Shown: positions 42,950 to 51,198 of the stretch, piece by piece
Position numbering within the stretch: position 1 is the stretch's first letter
Layout of the letters: each line of letters opens with the position of its first letter
Assembly (NCBI RefSeq): GCF_001665685.1
Contig: NZ_LZTB01000136.1
Coordinates: 1-64,000 of the forward strand
Reading direction: 5' to 3'
From: Mycobacterium sp. 852013-50091_SCH5140682
GTDB lineage: Bacteria; Actinomycetota; Actinomycetes; Mycobacteriales; Mycobacteriaceae
DNA length: 64,000 bases
Position numbers and translations under genes: made by a program
Notes under the pieces: generated by a model
The model's database searches: none
What the model saw: the letters and a program-made list of their open reading frames with translations, nothing else
What the model was told of the DNA's origin: nothing

Positions 42950-43948
42950 GTGAGCATGCGTGAGGTCGCCGCCGCGGCGTCGGTATCGGTGGGCACGGTC
43001 TCCAACGTGCTCAATGCGCCCGACAAGGTCGCGCCGACAACTGTGGCGCGGGTGCAGGCCGCCATCGACCAGCTGGGCTTCGTCCGCAATGACGCCGCCC
43101 GCCAGCTCAAAGCGGGCCGCTCCCGCAGCGTGGGTCTGGTGGTGCTCGACATCGGCAACCCGTTCTTCACCGACATCGCCCGCGCCGCCGAACGCCGCGC
43201 GGGTGAACACAACCTCACGGTTCTTCTGGGCACCTCCGATGACGACAGCGCACGGGAACGGGCCTACATCGACGCATTCGACGAGCAGCGGGTGTTCGGC
43301 TTGTTGGTATCGCCGGTCGGCGAGGATCTCGCGCGCCTGAATGCGTTGCGGGACCGCGACACTCCCGTGGTGCTCGTGGACCGCGACGGCAGCGGTACGG
43401 CCTTCGATTCGGTGGCGGTCGACGACGTGGCCGGCGCACGGTTGGCCGTGCAGCACCTCTGTGCGATCGGACGACGCCGTATCGCGTTCGTCGGCGGCCC
43501 TGCGACGCTCCGGCAGATCCGCGACCGGCGCCGGGGTGCCGCCGACGCTGTTGCGGAAACGCCTGGTGCGCAACTGGAAATCATCGACACAAGCGCGCCC
43601 AGCGTGCTCGACGGACGCGCGGCAGGCGAGCGGCTGCGAGACCGCCGTCCCGAGGATCGCCCCGACGCGGTGTTCTGCGCCAACGACCTACTGGCCATGG
43701 GAGTGCTGCAGGCGCTGACCCTGATGGGTGAGGTGCGGGTGCCTCAGGACATCGCGTTGGTCGGCTACGACGACATCGACTTCGCCCGGTCGGCCGTCGT
43801 GCCGTTGACCTCCGTGCGCCAGCCCACCGCCGAGATCGGGGCTACGGCGGTGGACCTGCTCGTCGAAGCCGCCGAAGGCCGGCCGGCCGAGCCCAAACAC
43901 GTGGTGTTCCAACCGGAATTGATCGTGCGGGACTCGACAGCGGGCTAG
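42950..43948 (+). CDS. LacI family repressor of rhamnose and lactate genes
   Basis: A 332-residue LacI-type regulator. The N-terminal HTH with hinge is REVAAAASVSVGTVSNVLNA, and the rest is a periplasmic-binding-protein-like domain ending EPKHVVFQPELIVRDST. Start may be GTG 42947, GTG 42950 or ATG 42956; the HTH is intact in all. It follows rhaB by about 10 bases and is probably in the operon. Two identical LacI-type palindromes in the window, before the transporter and before lutA, are its likely targets. Effector inferred to be rhamnose, rhamnulose or the phosphate. Confidence 0.88.
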   Translation: MSMREVAAAASVSVGTVSNVLNAPDKVAPTTVARVQAAIDQLGFVRNDAARQLKAGRSRSVGLVVLDIGNPFFTDIARAAERRAGEHNLTVLLGTSDDDSARERAYIDAFDEQRVFGLLVSPVGEDLARLNALRDRDTPVVLVDRDGSGTAFDSVAVDDVAGARLAVQHLCAIGRRRIAFVGGPATLRQIRDRRRGAADAVAETPGAQLEIIDTSAPSVLDGRAAGERLRDRRPEDRPDAVFCANDLLAMGVLQALTLMGEVRVPQDIALVGYDDIDFARSAVVPLTSVRQPTAEIGATAVDLLVEAAEGRPAEPKHVVFQPELIVRDSTAG

Positions 43949-44562
43949 ACGATCAGCACATCGAGCGTACGAGGACCGTGCACGCCTTCCACGCGTTCCA
44001 GTTCGATGTCACTGGTGGCGCTGGGCCCTGAGATGAAGGTCAGCGGCCGGGTCGCCGTCAGCGCGGCGAATCCTTGAGGCACGGTGTCGACGATTTGATC
44101 GACGCGGACCACACAGATGTGGTGGTCGGGTACCAGGGTGAGGGCACGACGGCCCTGGATGGCGCCGGCGTCCAGCACGATGGTGCCGGTCGCGGCAATG
44201 CCGACAGCACACCCGGTCAGGACCGCGTCGGCCCCGTCGAGGGCATCGATGCTCAGTACCGGATCGTCGACGAGGGTTCGCACCCCCGTGACCCATTCGT
44301 CGGGCACATCCGCGGGGATCACCACGGTGGCCTCGGCGCCAACCAGCTCGCGGACCGTGGCGGCGATGTCGGCGACGGCGATGCGGTGCACACGGGCTCG
44401 GTACTCGGCCACCGTTTCGGCGAACCGGTCCACATCGCCGGGGCCGGTGAGCGGCTGGTGGTCGTAATCCCGCGGTACCACAACGGGTTGCGGTGGGGCG
44501 CCCGCAAGGGCCGTGCGGATACGGCCGAGAATTTCCGAGCGTGCGTCACTCGCTGGACTCAT
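43945..44562 (-). CDS. lutC: Lactate utilization protein C
   Basis: A 205-residue LUD-domain protein (SDARSEILGRIRTAL at the N-terminus; DAVLTGCAVGIAATGTIVLD and PDHHICVVRVDQIV in the core). LutC is part of the LutABC complex that oxidises L-lactate to pyruvate. Its ATG overlaps the lutB stop (ATGA) and its stop overlaps that of the convergent LacI gene by four bases. Last gene of the lutABC operon. Confidence 0.9.
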   Translation of the reverse strand: MSPASDARSEILGRIRTALAGAPPQPVVVPRDYDHQPLTGPGDVDRFAETVAEYRARVHRIAVADIAATVRELVGAEATVVIPADVPDEWVTGVRTLVDDPVLSIDALDGADAVLTGCAVGIAATGTIVLDAGAIQGRRALTLVPDHHICVVRVDQIVDTVPQGFAALTATRPLTFISGPSATSDIELERVEGVHGPRTLDVLIV

Positions 44563-46022
44563 GGTGTGCTCCCGTGCGTACGGATCCACCACTGCCGGAA
44601 CGTCTCTTTCGGCGGCTCGGGCAGATCGCGGCTGGTGGTCCATTTCGATGCCGGCCACGGCAACGCGGAGATGCGGTGATCGCGGCCTGCGACCAATCGC
44701 CCTGCAGCCAAGGCCTTTTCGGCCAGTGCGAAGCGGCCTGCAGAAGTCATCGCCCAACCGGCGGCGCGCATGGCCAGGTCCTGACCAGACGGTAGGCCGC
44801 CTCTCTCGGAATCCACCTGCTCGGCTCGTAGGTGGACGAGGATCGACGGGATGTCGATACGCACCGGACAGGCCTCGAAACATGCTCCGCACAGCGACGA
44901 TGCGTAGGGCAGGCTGGCGTTGGGGTCGTCGTGGCCGGTGGTCCCGGTGAGTTGCGGGCTGAGGATCGCACCGATGGGTCCTGGGTACACCGATCCGTAG
45001 GCGTGGCCGCCGGTGCGCTCGTAGACCGGACACACGTTGAGGCACGCGCTGCACCGAATGCAGTGCAGCGCAGCGCGTCCCACTTCATCGGCGAGCACCC
45101 GGGTGCGGCCGTTGTCGAGCAGGACCAGGTGGAACTGCTGCGGCCCGTCGCCGGGATGCACCCCGGTCCACATCGACGTGTAGGGGTTCATGCGTTCGGC
45201 GGTCGACGAGCGGGGCAGCAGCTGCATGAAGACCTCGAGGTCGGAGAACCTCGGCACGATCTTCTCGATGCCCATCACGGTGATGAGGGTCTGCGGCAGC
45301 GTCAGGCACATCCGGCCGTTGCCCTCGGATTCCACCACAGCCAGCGTTCCCGTCTCCGCGACACCGAAATTCGCGCCGCTGATCGCGACCTTGGCGGTGA
45401 GGAACTTGCGGCGCAGATGCGCCCGGGCGGCCATCGCCAGCACCCGTGGATCGTCGGTGAGCTCACCGGCGTCGGGCATCTCGCGGGTGAAGATCTCGCG
45501 GATCTCCGCGCGGTTGCGGTGGATCGCGGGGACCAGGATATGGCTGGGTTTGTCGTGACCGAGTTGGACGATCAGTTCGGCCAGGTCGGTCTCGAACGCC
45601 GCGATCCCCTCAGCTTCCAGGTATTCGTTGAGCCCGATCTCCTGAGTGGCCATGGACTTGACCTTCACGACTTCGTCGGCCCCGGCGTCGCGCACCAATC
45701 CGGCGACGATGCGGTTGGCCTCGTCGGCGTCGCGGGCCCAGTGCACCACGCCGCCGCGCGCGGTGACATTGCGTTCGAGTTCGTCGAGCAGTTCCGGTAG
45801 CCGGGCCAGCACGTCTTGTTTGACTGCGCCGCCCGCGGCACGCAGTTCTTCCCAGTCGGCGCATTCGCGGATGGCGTTGAGCCGCTTGGCCCGAATGGTG
45901 TGGGTGGCGTGGCCGATGTTGCGGCGCAGCTGAGAATCGGCGAGGGCGGTGCGGGCGGCCTTCGGGAAGGATTCGTCGCCGCGCAGGTTGCCCATCCCCG
46001 GGGTGCCCAGGAACGTGGTCAT
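44559..46022 (-). CDS. lutB: Lactate utilization iron-sulfur protein B
   Basis: A 487-residue protein. An N-terminal LUD domain (KVKSMATQEIGLNEYLE, SGANFGVAETGTLAVVESEG) is followed by two [4Fe-4S] motifs, CIRCSACLNVCPVY and CGACFEACP, as in LutB/LldF. It carries electrons in lactate oxidation. ATG overlaps the lutA stop. Length is normal for the family. Confidence 0.92.
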   Translation of the reverse strand: MTTFLGTPGMGNLRGDESFPKAARTALADSQLRRNIGHATHTIRAKRLNAIRECADWEELRAAGGAVKQDVLARLPELLDELERNVTARGGVVHWARDADEANRIVAGLVRDAGADEVVKVKSMATQEIGLNEYLEAEGIAAFETDLAELIVQLGHDKPSHILVPAIHRNRAEIREIFTREMPDAGELTDDPRVLAMAARAHLRRKFLTAKVAISGANFGVAETGTLAVVESEGNGRMCLTLPQTLITVMGIEKIVPRFSDLEVFMQLLPRSSTAERMNPYTSMWTGVHPGDGPQQFHLVLLDNGRTRVLADEVGRAALHCIRCSACLNVCPVYERTGGHAYGSVYPGPIGAILSPQLTGTTGHDDPNASLPYASSLCGACFEACPVRIDIPSILVHLRAEQVDSERGGLPSGQDLAMRAAGWAMTSAGRFALAEKALAAGRLVAGRDHRISALPWPASKWTTSRDLPEPPKETFRQWWIRTHGSTP

Positions 46023-46774
46023 GAGCCCGTCCTCTTCCCGTCGCCTCGGCCCGCCAGGATCTCCGCCAGGTGCACGGTGCGCACGCCGCTGCGTAGCCGG
46101 CTGAGCCCGCCGCCGATGTGCATCAGGCACGACGAGTCCCCGGCGCTGCACACCTCGGCGCCGGTGTCGAGGATGTTGGTCATCTTGTCGGTCAGCATGG
46201 CCGTGGAGGTGTCGGAGTTCTTCAGGGCGAAGGTTCCGCCGAAACCGCAACAGGATTCGGCGGCGGGCAGCTCGAGCAGCGTCAGTCCGCGGACATGGCG
46301 CAGTAGCCGCAGCGGCTTGTCGCCGACGCCCAGCATGCGCAGCGAGTGGCAGGTCGGGTGATAGGTGACCCGGTGCGGGTAGTAGGCGCCGACATCCTCG
46401 ACGCCGAGCACGTCGACGAGGAACTCCGAGAGCTCATAGGTACGGCCCGCGACCGCCTCGGCGCGCGCGGCCAGACCCTCGTCGCCCGCACGACGTGCGA
46501 CCATGGCGTGCTGATGGCGCACCGATCCGACACACGAACCCGACGGGGCGACGACGGCGTCGCAGTCCGCGGCTTCGAACACCTGCACATGGTTGCGTAC
46601 CACGGCCACGGCTTCTCTGAGGTATCCCGTGTTGACATGCATTTGGCCGCAACAGGTTTGACCGGGAGGAAACACGACCTGGTGCCCGAGCCGCTCCAGC
46701 AGCTCTACGGTGGCGATGGCGGCAGGCGGGAAGAGGGCGTCAGCAAGGCAGGTCGCGAACAGGGCGATTCGCAT
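46019..46774 (-). CDS. lutA: Lactate utilization protein A (CCG domain)
   Basis: A 251-residue protein with two CCG domains (GQTCCGQMHVNTGY and AESCCGFGGTFALKN), as in LutA/LldE and glycolate oxidase GlcF, where they bind iron-sulfur clusters. First gene of the lutABC operon. The 83-base leader after a LacI operator also carries an 18-codon ORF. Co-regulation with rhamnose genes follows from the shared operator. Confidence 0.92.
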   Translation of the reverse strand: MRIALFATCLADALFPPAAIATVELLERLGHQVVFPPGQTCCGQMHVNTGYLREAVAVVRNHVQVFEAADCDAVVAPSGSCVGSVRHQHAMVARRAGDEGLAARAEAVAGRTYELSEFLVDVLGVEDVGAYYPHRVTYHPTCHSLRMLGVGDKPLRLLRHVRGLTLLELPAAESCCGFGGTFALKNSDTSTAMLTDKMTNILDTGAEVCSAGDSSCLMHIGGGLSRLRSGVRTVHLAEILAGRGDGKRTGS

Positions 46775-46856
46775 GACGCCTCACGCTACCGGCGGCGCCG
46801 CGGCCGCGGCTGCGAACTCGTGGGTCCACAGGGTCATGGTGGGTCTCCGACGCATG

Positions 46857-46870
46857 TTGAAACGTTTCAA
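46857..46870. promoter_or_regulatory. LacI-family operator of the lutABC operon
   Basis: TTGAAACGTTTCAA, a perfect 14-bp palindrome identical to the core of the operator in front of the rhamnose operon. On the minus strand it lies 12 bases downstream of the -10, that is at about +6 to +19, the same geometry as at the rhamnose promoter. Confidence 0.82.
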
Positions 46871-46882
46871 TCACCTGCGACG

Positions 46883-46911
46883 AACGTAGTGTGACGACCG
46901 TCATGTGTCAA
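46883..46911 (-). promoter_or_regulatory. Promoter of lutABC
   Basis: On the minus strand TTGACA (complement of 46906-46911) and TACGTT (complement of 46883-46888) have a 17-bp spacer, a near-consensus SigA promoter. A CRP-like element (TGTGACGACCGTCATG, 46890-46905, one core mismatch) lies inside the spacer. Confidence 0.65.
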
Positions 46912-46972
46912 CGTAAGCCCGCTCGGAAGCGCGCAATTCGTTGCTGTTGTGGGCAATTGGCTGGGTCCCATC

Positions 46973-48202
46973 TCAGCCCTGCCGCCACTGCTTCCCGGAG
47001 TAGTTCTCCCACGGGCTGTAATCGGCGATCAGATCCTCTTGTGGTGGGCGCTCGGCCTCCGGTACATGCTGCAGATTGATCCGGATGCGGTACCAGATGG
47101 AGCTCGGGCCGCGCATGCCGTCGACAAGAACGTCCACGGGCTCAAGCCGTGCGGCGACCGCCGGATACCGCACGCGCCACACGTCCAGCGCAGCCATGGC
47201 CTCGTCACGGGTCTTGGCGCGGGCGATCTCGATGAGCGGCATCGTAGAAGCCCGCCGACCGTCTCGGGACGCACCCTTGGGTGCCTTTTCGGCTGGCCCG
47301 AGTTTCTCGGCCAACTCCAACAGCGCATCCAGGCCGCCGGGCGCGTCGTTCATGCCTTCCCACGGATCGCCGATCTCGGCGAACCGCGCGGGCACCGTGG
47401 AGATGGTGAATCGCTCGGGACGGCAGTCCGGTACCTCGTCCCAGCGCAACGGCGTGGACACCCGAGCATCGGGCGTCGCCCGCACTGAGTACGCCGAGGC
47501 GACCGTGCGGTCCTTGGCGTTCTGGTTGAAATCGACGAACACGCCTTCGCGCTCCTCTTTCCACCAGTGCGCCGTCGCGAGCTCGGGAGCGCGCCGCTCC
47601 ACCTCGCGGGCGACGGTCTGGGCGGCCAGCCGGACCTTCGCGAACGGCCAGCGGGGGTGGATGCGGGCGTAGATGTGAAAGCCCCGCGAGCCCGACGTCT
47701 TGGGCCACGCGGTCAGGCCGTGATCCTCCAGCACGTCGCGCGCTATGAGCGCCACTTCGACGATCTGGCGCCAGTCGACCCCGGGCATGGGGTCCAGGTC
47801 GACACGCAGTTCGTCGGGGTGGTCGAGGTTGGTCGCCAGCACGGGATGCGGGTTGAGGTCGACGCAGCCGAGGTTCACCGCCCACACCAGCCCGGCGGCG
47901 TTGTCGATGACCGCTTCCTTGGCCGACGTGCCGGAGCGGTACTTGAGCTCGGCGACGTCGATGTAGTCCGGGCGCTTCTCGGGCGCGCGCTTCTGGAAAA
48001 TCGCTTCGGCGGTGATGCCCTTGACGAACCTTTTGAGAATCATCGGACGCCCGGAAACCCCGCGCAGCGCACCGTCGGCAACCGCGAGGTAGTAGTCGAT
48101 CAGGTCCCGTTTGGTGACGTCGGCGTCAGGGAAAATCACCTTGTCCGGGTTGCTGACCGAGACCTGCAGACCGTCCACATCCAGTGTCACACCACCGGCC
48201 AT
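46973..48202 (-). CDS. polD2: LigD-type primase-polymerase (PolD2-like)
   Basis: A 409-residue stand-alone LigD polymerase-domain protein without ligase or nuclease domains. Catalytic residues are D135 and D137 (LRVDLDPMPG), H176 (SGSRGFHIYAR) and D224 (GVFVDFNQNAK). From memory it corresponds to M. smegmatis PolD2 and M. tuberculosis Rv0269c, ribonucleotide-incorporating DNA-repair polymerases. On the minus strand TACCAT ends six bases before the ATG, fitting a leaderless transcript. It is divergent from fadD2 with a 56-base gap. Confidence 0.88.
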   Translation of the reverse strand: MAGGVTLDVDGLQVSVSNPDKVIFPDADVTKRDLIDYYLAVADGALRGVSGRPMILKRFVKGITAEAIFQKRAPEKRPDYIDVAELKYRSGTSAKEAVIDNAAGLVWAVNLGCVDLNPHPVLATNLDHPDELRVDLDPMPGVDWRQIVEVALIARDVLEDHGLTAWPKTSGSRGFHIYARIHPRWPFAKVRLAAQTVAREVERRAPELATAHWWKEEREGVFVDFNQNAKDRTVASAYSVRATPDARVSTPLRWDEVPDCRPERFTISTVPARFAEIGDPWEGMNDAPGGLDALLELAEKLGPAEKAPKGASRDGRRASTMPLIEIARAKTRDEAMAALDVWRVRYPAVAARLEPVDVLVDGMRGPSSIWYRIRINLQHVPEAERPPQEDLIADYSPWENYSGKQWRQG

Positions 48203-48258
48203 CAGCTCATGGTAGCTATCCCACCCGACTGCGACCCGCGTCACATATTGTGGGCCCC

Positions 48259-49998
48259 ATGCCAAGTCTTTCTGACCTGCCTGCGCAGGTCGCGGGGAAA
48301 GCCCAGCGGTACCTCGACCGCGGCGCCGCGGAGTTGCACTACGCACGCAAGATGTTCGAAGCGGGCGCATTACGCCTGGAACCGCCGCAGAACATGGCCG
48401 CAATGCTGGCCGACATCGTGCGTTGGGGCGAGTTCGGCATGATTCCCGCGCTCAACGCGCGTCGTCACCCCAACCGCACCGCAGTCATCGACGACGACGG
48501 CGAGCTGACGTTCGGCGAGCTCGACGAGGCCGCCCACGCGGTGGCCAACGGACTGCTGACCATGGGAATCACGGGCGGCGACGGCGTCGCGATCCTGGCG
48601 CGCAACCATCGGTGGTTCCTCATCGCGGTGTACGGCGCCGCCCGCGCGGGCGCCCGGATCATCCTGCTCAACAGCGAGTTCTCCGGGCCCCAGATCAAAG
48701 AGGTCGCCGCGCGCGAAGGCGCCAAGGTGATCATCTACGACGACGAGTACACCGCAGCGGTCGCGCAGGCCGAACCGGAACTCGGCAAGCTGCGGGCCCT
48801 CGGCAAGAACCCCGATAAGGAGGAACCGTCGGGCAGCACCGACGAGACACTGGCCGACCTCATCGCGCGCAGCAGCGGAAACCCCGCCCCCAAGGTCACC
48901 AAGCATTCGTCGATCATCATCCTGACCAGCGGGACCACCGGCACGCCGAAGGGGGCCAACCGCAGCACCCCGCCGTCGCTCGCCCCGATCGGCGGTGTGC
49001 TGTCGCATGTTCCGTTCAAGGCGGGCGAGGTGACCTCTCTGCCCGCGCCGATGTTCCACGCGTTGGGCTTCCTGCACGGCTCCATCGCGATGATGCTCGG
49101 CACCACGCTGGTGCTGCGTCGCCGCTTCAAACCGGCCACCGTGCTCGCCGACATCGAGAAGCACAAGGTGACGGCCATGGTCGTGGTGCCGGTCATGCTG
49201 TCGCGGATCCTCGATCAGCTCGATCAGACGTCGCCCAAGCCGAACCTGTCGTCGTTGCGCATTGTGTTCGTCTCGGGTTCACAGCTGGGTGCCGAGCTGG
49301 CCACCCGCGCGCTCAAGGATCTCGGGCCGGTCGTCTACAACCTGTACGGCTCCACCGAGATCGCGTTCGCGACCATCGCGCGGCCCAAGGATCTCTCGAT
49401 CAACCCCGCGACGGTCGGGCCGGTGGTCAAGGGCGTGCGGGTGAAGATCTTCGACGACAACGGCAACGAGGTGCCGCAGGGTGAGGTCGGGCGGATCTTC
49501 GTCGGCAATACCTTCCCGTTCGAGGGCTACACCGGCGGCGGCGGCAAGCAGATCATCGACGGCATGCTCTCCTCGGGCGATGTCGGCTACTTCGACGAGC
49601 ACGGCCTGCTCTACGTCAGCGGCCGTGACGACGAGATGATCGTCTCGGGCGGCGAGAATGTGTTCCCGGCCGAGGTCGAGGATCTGATCAGCGGGCATCC
49701 CGAGGTCATCGAGGCCACGGCGCTCGGTGTCGAGGACAAAGACTGGGGTGCGCGGCTGCGTGCATTTGTGGTCAAGGCCGAGGGCGCCACCATCGATGAG
49801 GACGCCATCAAGGCCTACGTCAAAGACCACCTAGCCCGGTACAAGGTGCCCCGCGAGGTGGTGTTCCTCGACGAACTGCCCCGCAACCCGACCGGCAAGA
49901 TCCTCAAGCGCGAGCTGCGGGACATTGCCGTCGGCGGAGCCGACGAATCAGCCGGGGTGAAAGACGAATCAGCCGAGGTGGAAACAGACGGGGAATAG
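48259..49998 (+). CDS. fadD2: Long-chain acyl-CoA synthetase FadD2-like
   Basis: A 579-residue AMP-forming ligase. P-loop IIILTSGTTGTPKGA, YGSTEIA, and the C-terminal SGRDDEMIVSGGENVFPAEV and LPRNPTGKILKREL motifs are intact. It activates fatty or other carboxylic acids as acyl-CoA. Position next to polD2 and near fadE6 matches M. tuberculosis FadD2 (Rv0270, recalled). TATTGT ends seven bases before the ATG with no Shine-Dalgarno, suggesting a leaderless mRNA. The C-terminus carries a 7-residue tandem duplication (DESAGVK/DESAEVE) beyond the family end. Confidence 0.88.
   Translation: MPSLSDLPAQVAGKAQRYLDRGAAELHYARKMFEAGALRLEPPQNMAAMLADIVRWGEFGMIPALNARRHPNRTAVIDDDGELTFGELDEAAHAVANGLLTMGITGGDGVAILARNHRWFLIAVYGAARAGARIILLNSEFSGPQIKEVAAREGAKVIIYDDEYTAAVAQAEPELGKLRALGKNPDKEEPSGSTDETLADLIARSSGNPAPKVTKHSSIIILTSGTTGTPKGANRSTPPSLAPIGGVLSHVPFKAGEVTSLPAPMFHALGFLHGSIAMMLGTTLVLRRRFKPATVLADIEKHKVTAMVVVPVMLSRILDQLDQTSPKPNLSSLRIVFVSGSQLGAELATRALKDLGPVVYNLYGSTEIAFATIARPKDLSINPATVGPVVKGVRVKIFDDNGNEVPQGEVGRIFVGNTFPFEGYTGGGGKQIIDGMLSSGDVGYFDEHGLLYVSGRDDEMIVSGGENVFPAEVEDLISGHPEVIEATALGVEDKDWGARLRAFVVKAEGATIDEDAIKAYVKDHLARYKVPREVVFLDELPRNPTGKILKRELRDIAVGGADESAGVKDESAEVETDGE
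49942..49983 (+). repeat. 21-bp tandem duplication in the fadD2 C-terminus
   Basis: Two adjacent 21-bp units (49942-49962 and 49963-49983), each starting GACGAATCAGCCG, differ at only two positions and add DESAGVK and DESAEVE to the acidic tail, just before the stop codon. Confidence 0.75.
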
Positions 49999-50027
49999 CC
50001 GGGCCCGGCGAGCGGTCGTATTGCGAC

Positions 50028-50810
50028 GTGAATATCGACCTGACCGGAAAGACCGCACTCGTCACCGGCTCGACGCAGGGTATCGGGCTGGCCATCGCTG
50101 AAAACCTCGCCCGCAGCGGTGCGCGCGTCGCCGTCAACGGCCGCACCGCCGAACGAGTCGACGAGGCCGTTGCCAAGCTGGCGGGCCTCGACGTGATCGG
50201 CGTGGCCGCCGACGTCGCGACCGAGGAGGGCACGGCCGATCTGCTGCGGCAGCTGCCCGCCGTCGACATCCTGGTGAACAACCTCGGCATTTTCGGCGCG
50301 GTGCCGCCCCTGGAGATCACCGACGAGCAGTGGCGCACCTATTTCGACGTGAATGTCCTTGTCTCCGTACGACTCATCCGCAGCTATCTGCCCGGGATGA
50401 CCGAGCGGGGCTGGGGCCGGGCGATCCAGATCGCCAGTGACTCGGCGATCGTGACGCCCGCGGAGATGATCCATTACGGCGTCTCGAAGACGGCATTGCT
50501 GGCGGTGTCGCGTGGTTTCGCGAAGGAGGCCGCCGGTACCGGGGTGACGGTCAACTCGGTGATCGCCGGGCCGACCCACACCGCGGGCGTCGAGGACTTC
50601 GTCTATCAGCTTGTCGACAAATCGCTTCCGTGGGATGAGGCGCAGCGGGAGTTCATGATCAAGCACCGGCCCCAGTCGCTGTTGCAGCGGTTGATCGAGC
50701 CGGAGGAGATCGCGAACATGGTGGGTTACCTGGCCTCGCCGCTGGCTTCGGCGACCACGGGTGGCGCGTTGCGCGTCGACGGGGGTTACGTCGACGCGAT
50801 CCTGCCCTAG
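50028..50810 (+). CDS. Short-chain dehydrogenase/reductase
   Basis: A 260-residue classical SDR with cofactor motif TGSTQGIG, NNLG, catalytic serine region QIASDSA and YGVSK. The substrate is unknown; position after fadD2 on the same strand suggests an acyl or hydroxyacyl substrate. GTG start at 50028, 29 bases after fadD2, with no good Shine-Dalgarno. A long hairpin follows the stop. It is not part of the M. tuberculosis gene order recalled for this region. Confidence 0.84.
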   Translation: MNIDLTGKTALVTGSTQGIGLAIAENLARSGARVAVNGRTAERVDEAVAKLAGLDVIGVAADVATEEGTADLLRQLPAVDILVNNLGIFGAVPPLEITDEQWRTYFDVNVLVSVRLIRSYLPGMTERGWGRAIQIASDSAIVTPAEMIHYGVSKTALLAVSRGFAKEAAGTGVTVNSVIAGPTHTAGVEDFVYQLVDKSLPWDEAQREFMIKHRPQSLLQRLIEPEEIANMVGYLASPLASATTGGALRVDGGYVDAILP

Positions 50811-50816
50811 GCCGAA

Positions 50817-50865
50817 TGGCCAGTTGTTGCACGGATTTTCGTGATTCGCGTGCAACAACTGGCCA
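50817..50865. terminator. Perfect 17-bp hairpin between convergent genes
   Basis: TGGCCAGTTGTTGCACG (50817-50833) pairs perfectly with 50849-50865 around a 15-base loop. It begins six bases after the SDR stop and ends 12 bases before the stop of the convergent membrane protein gene, where a bidirectional terminator is expected. There is no clear T-tract, so termination would be of the mycobacterial type, or it may be a dispersed repeat. Confidence 0.65.
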
Positions 50866-50877
50866 CTGGGCACAGTC

Positions 50878-51198
50878 TTACGGGGTCAGTATTGCCGAAC
50901 CGGGCACGGCCAGGCAGACCAGCGACAGGGCAAGCAGGAACCAACCGGCGCCGTGCCAGATGGGCCACGTCCCGCCGGCCTTCCAGACCTGATACGTGCG
51001 CACGAATGCACCTACCCCGCCGACGAACAGGACGGTGGGAACCAGGATGGCCGACAGCAACGAATGGTCGCCGATCAACGCGTACGACGCGAGAGCCACG
51101 CCCGCCACCGCCACGACGCACACCACGTAGGTGACGGCCGACCTGAACATCTGTGGATCGTGCCAACGTTTTTCGACGTCGTTTGTCATCATTCTCAT
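50878..51198 (-). CDS. Hypothetical membrane protein
   Basis: A 106-residue protein with three hydrophobic helices (SAVTYVVCVVAVAGVALASY, LLSAILVPTVLFVGGVGAFV and GWFLLALSLVCLAVPG). No family is recognised. Its ATG overlaps the stop of the small secreted protein gene (ATGA), so they are coupled. Tandem ATGs at 51198 and shortly after make the exact start uncertain. Confidence 0.6.
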   Translation of the reverse strand: MRMMTNDVEKRWHDPQMFRSAVTYVVCVVAVAGVALASYALIGDHSLLSAILVPTVLFVGGVGAFVRTYQVWKAGGTWPIWHGAGWFLLALSLVCLAVPGSAILTP

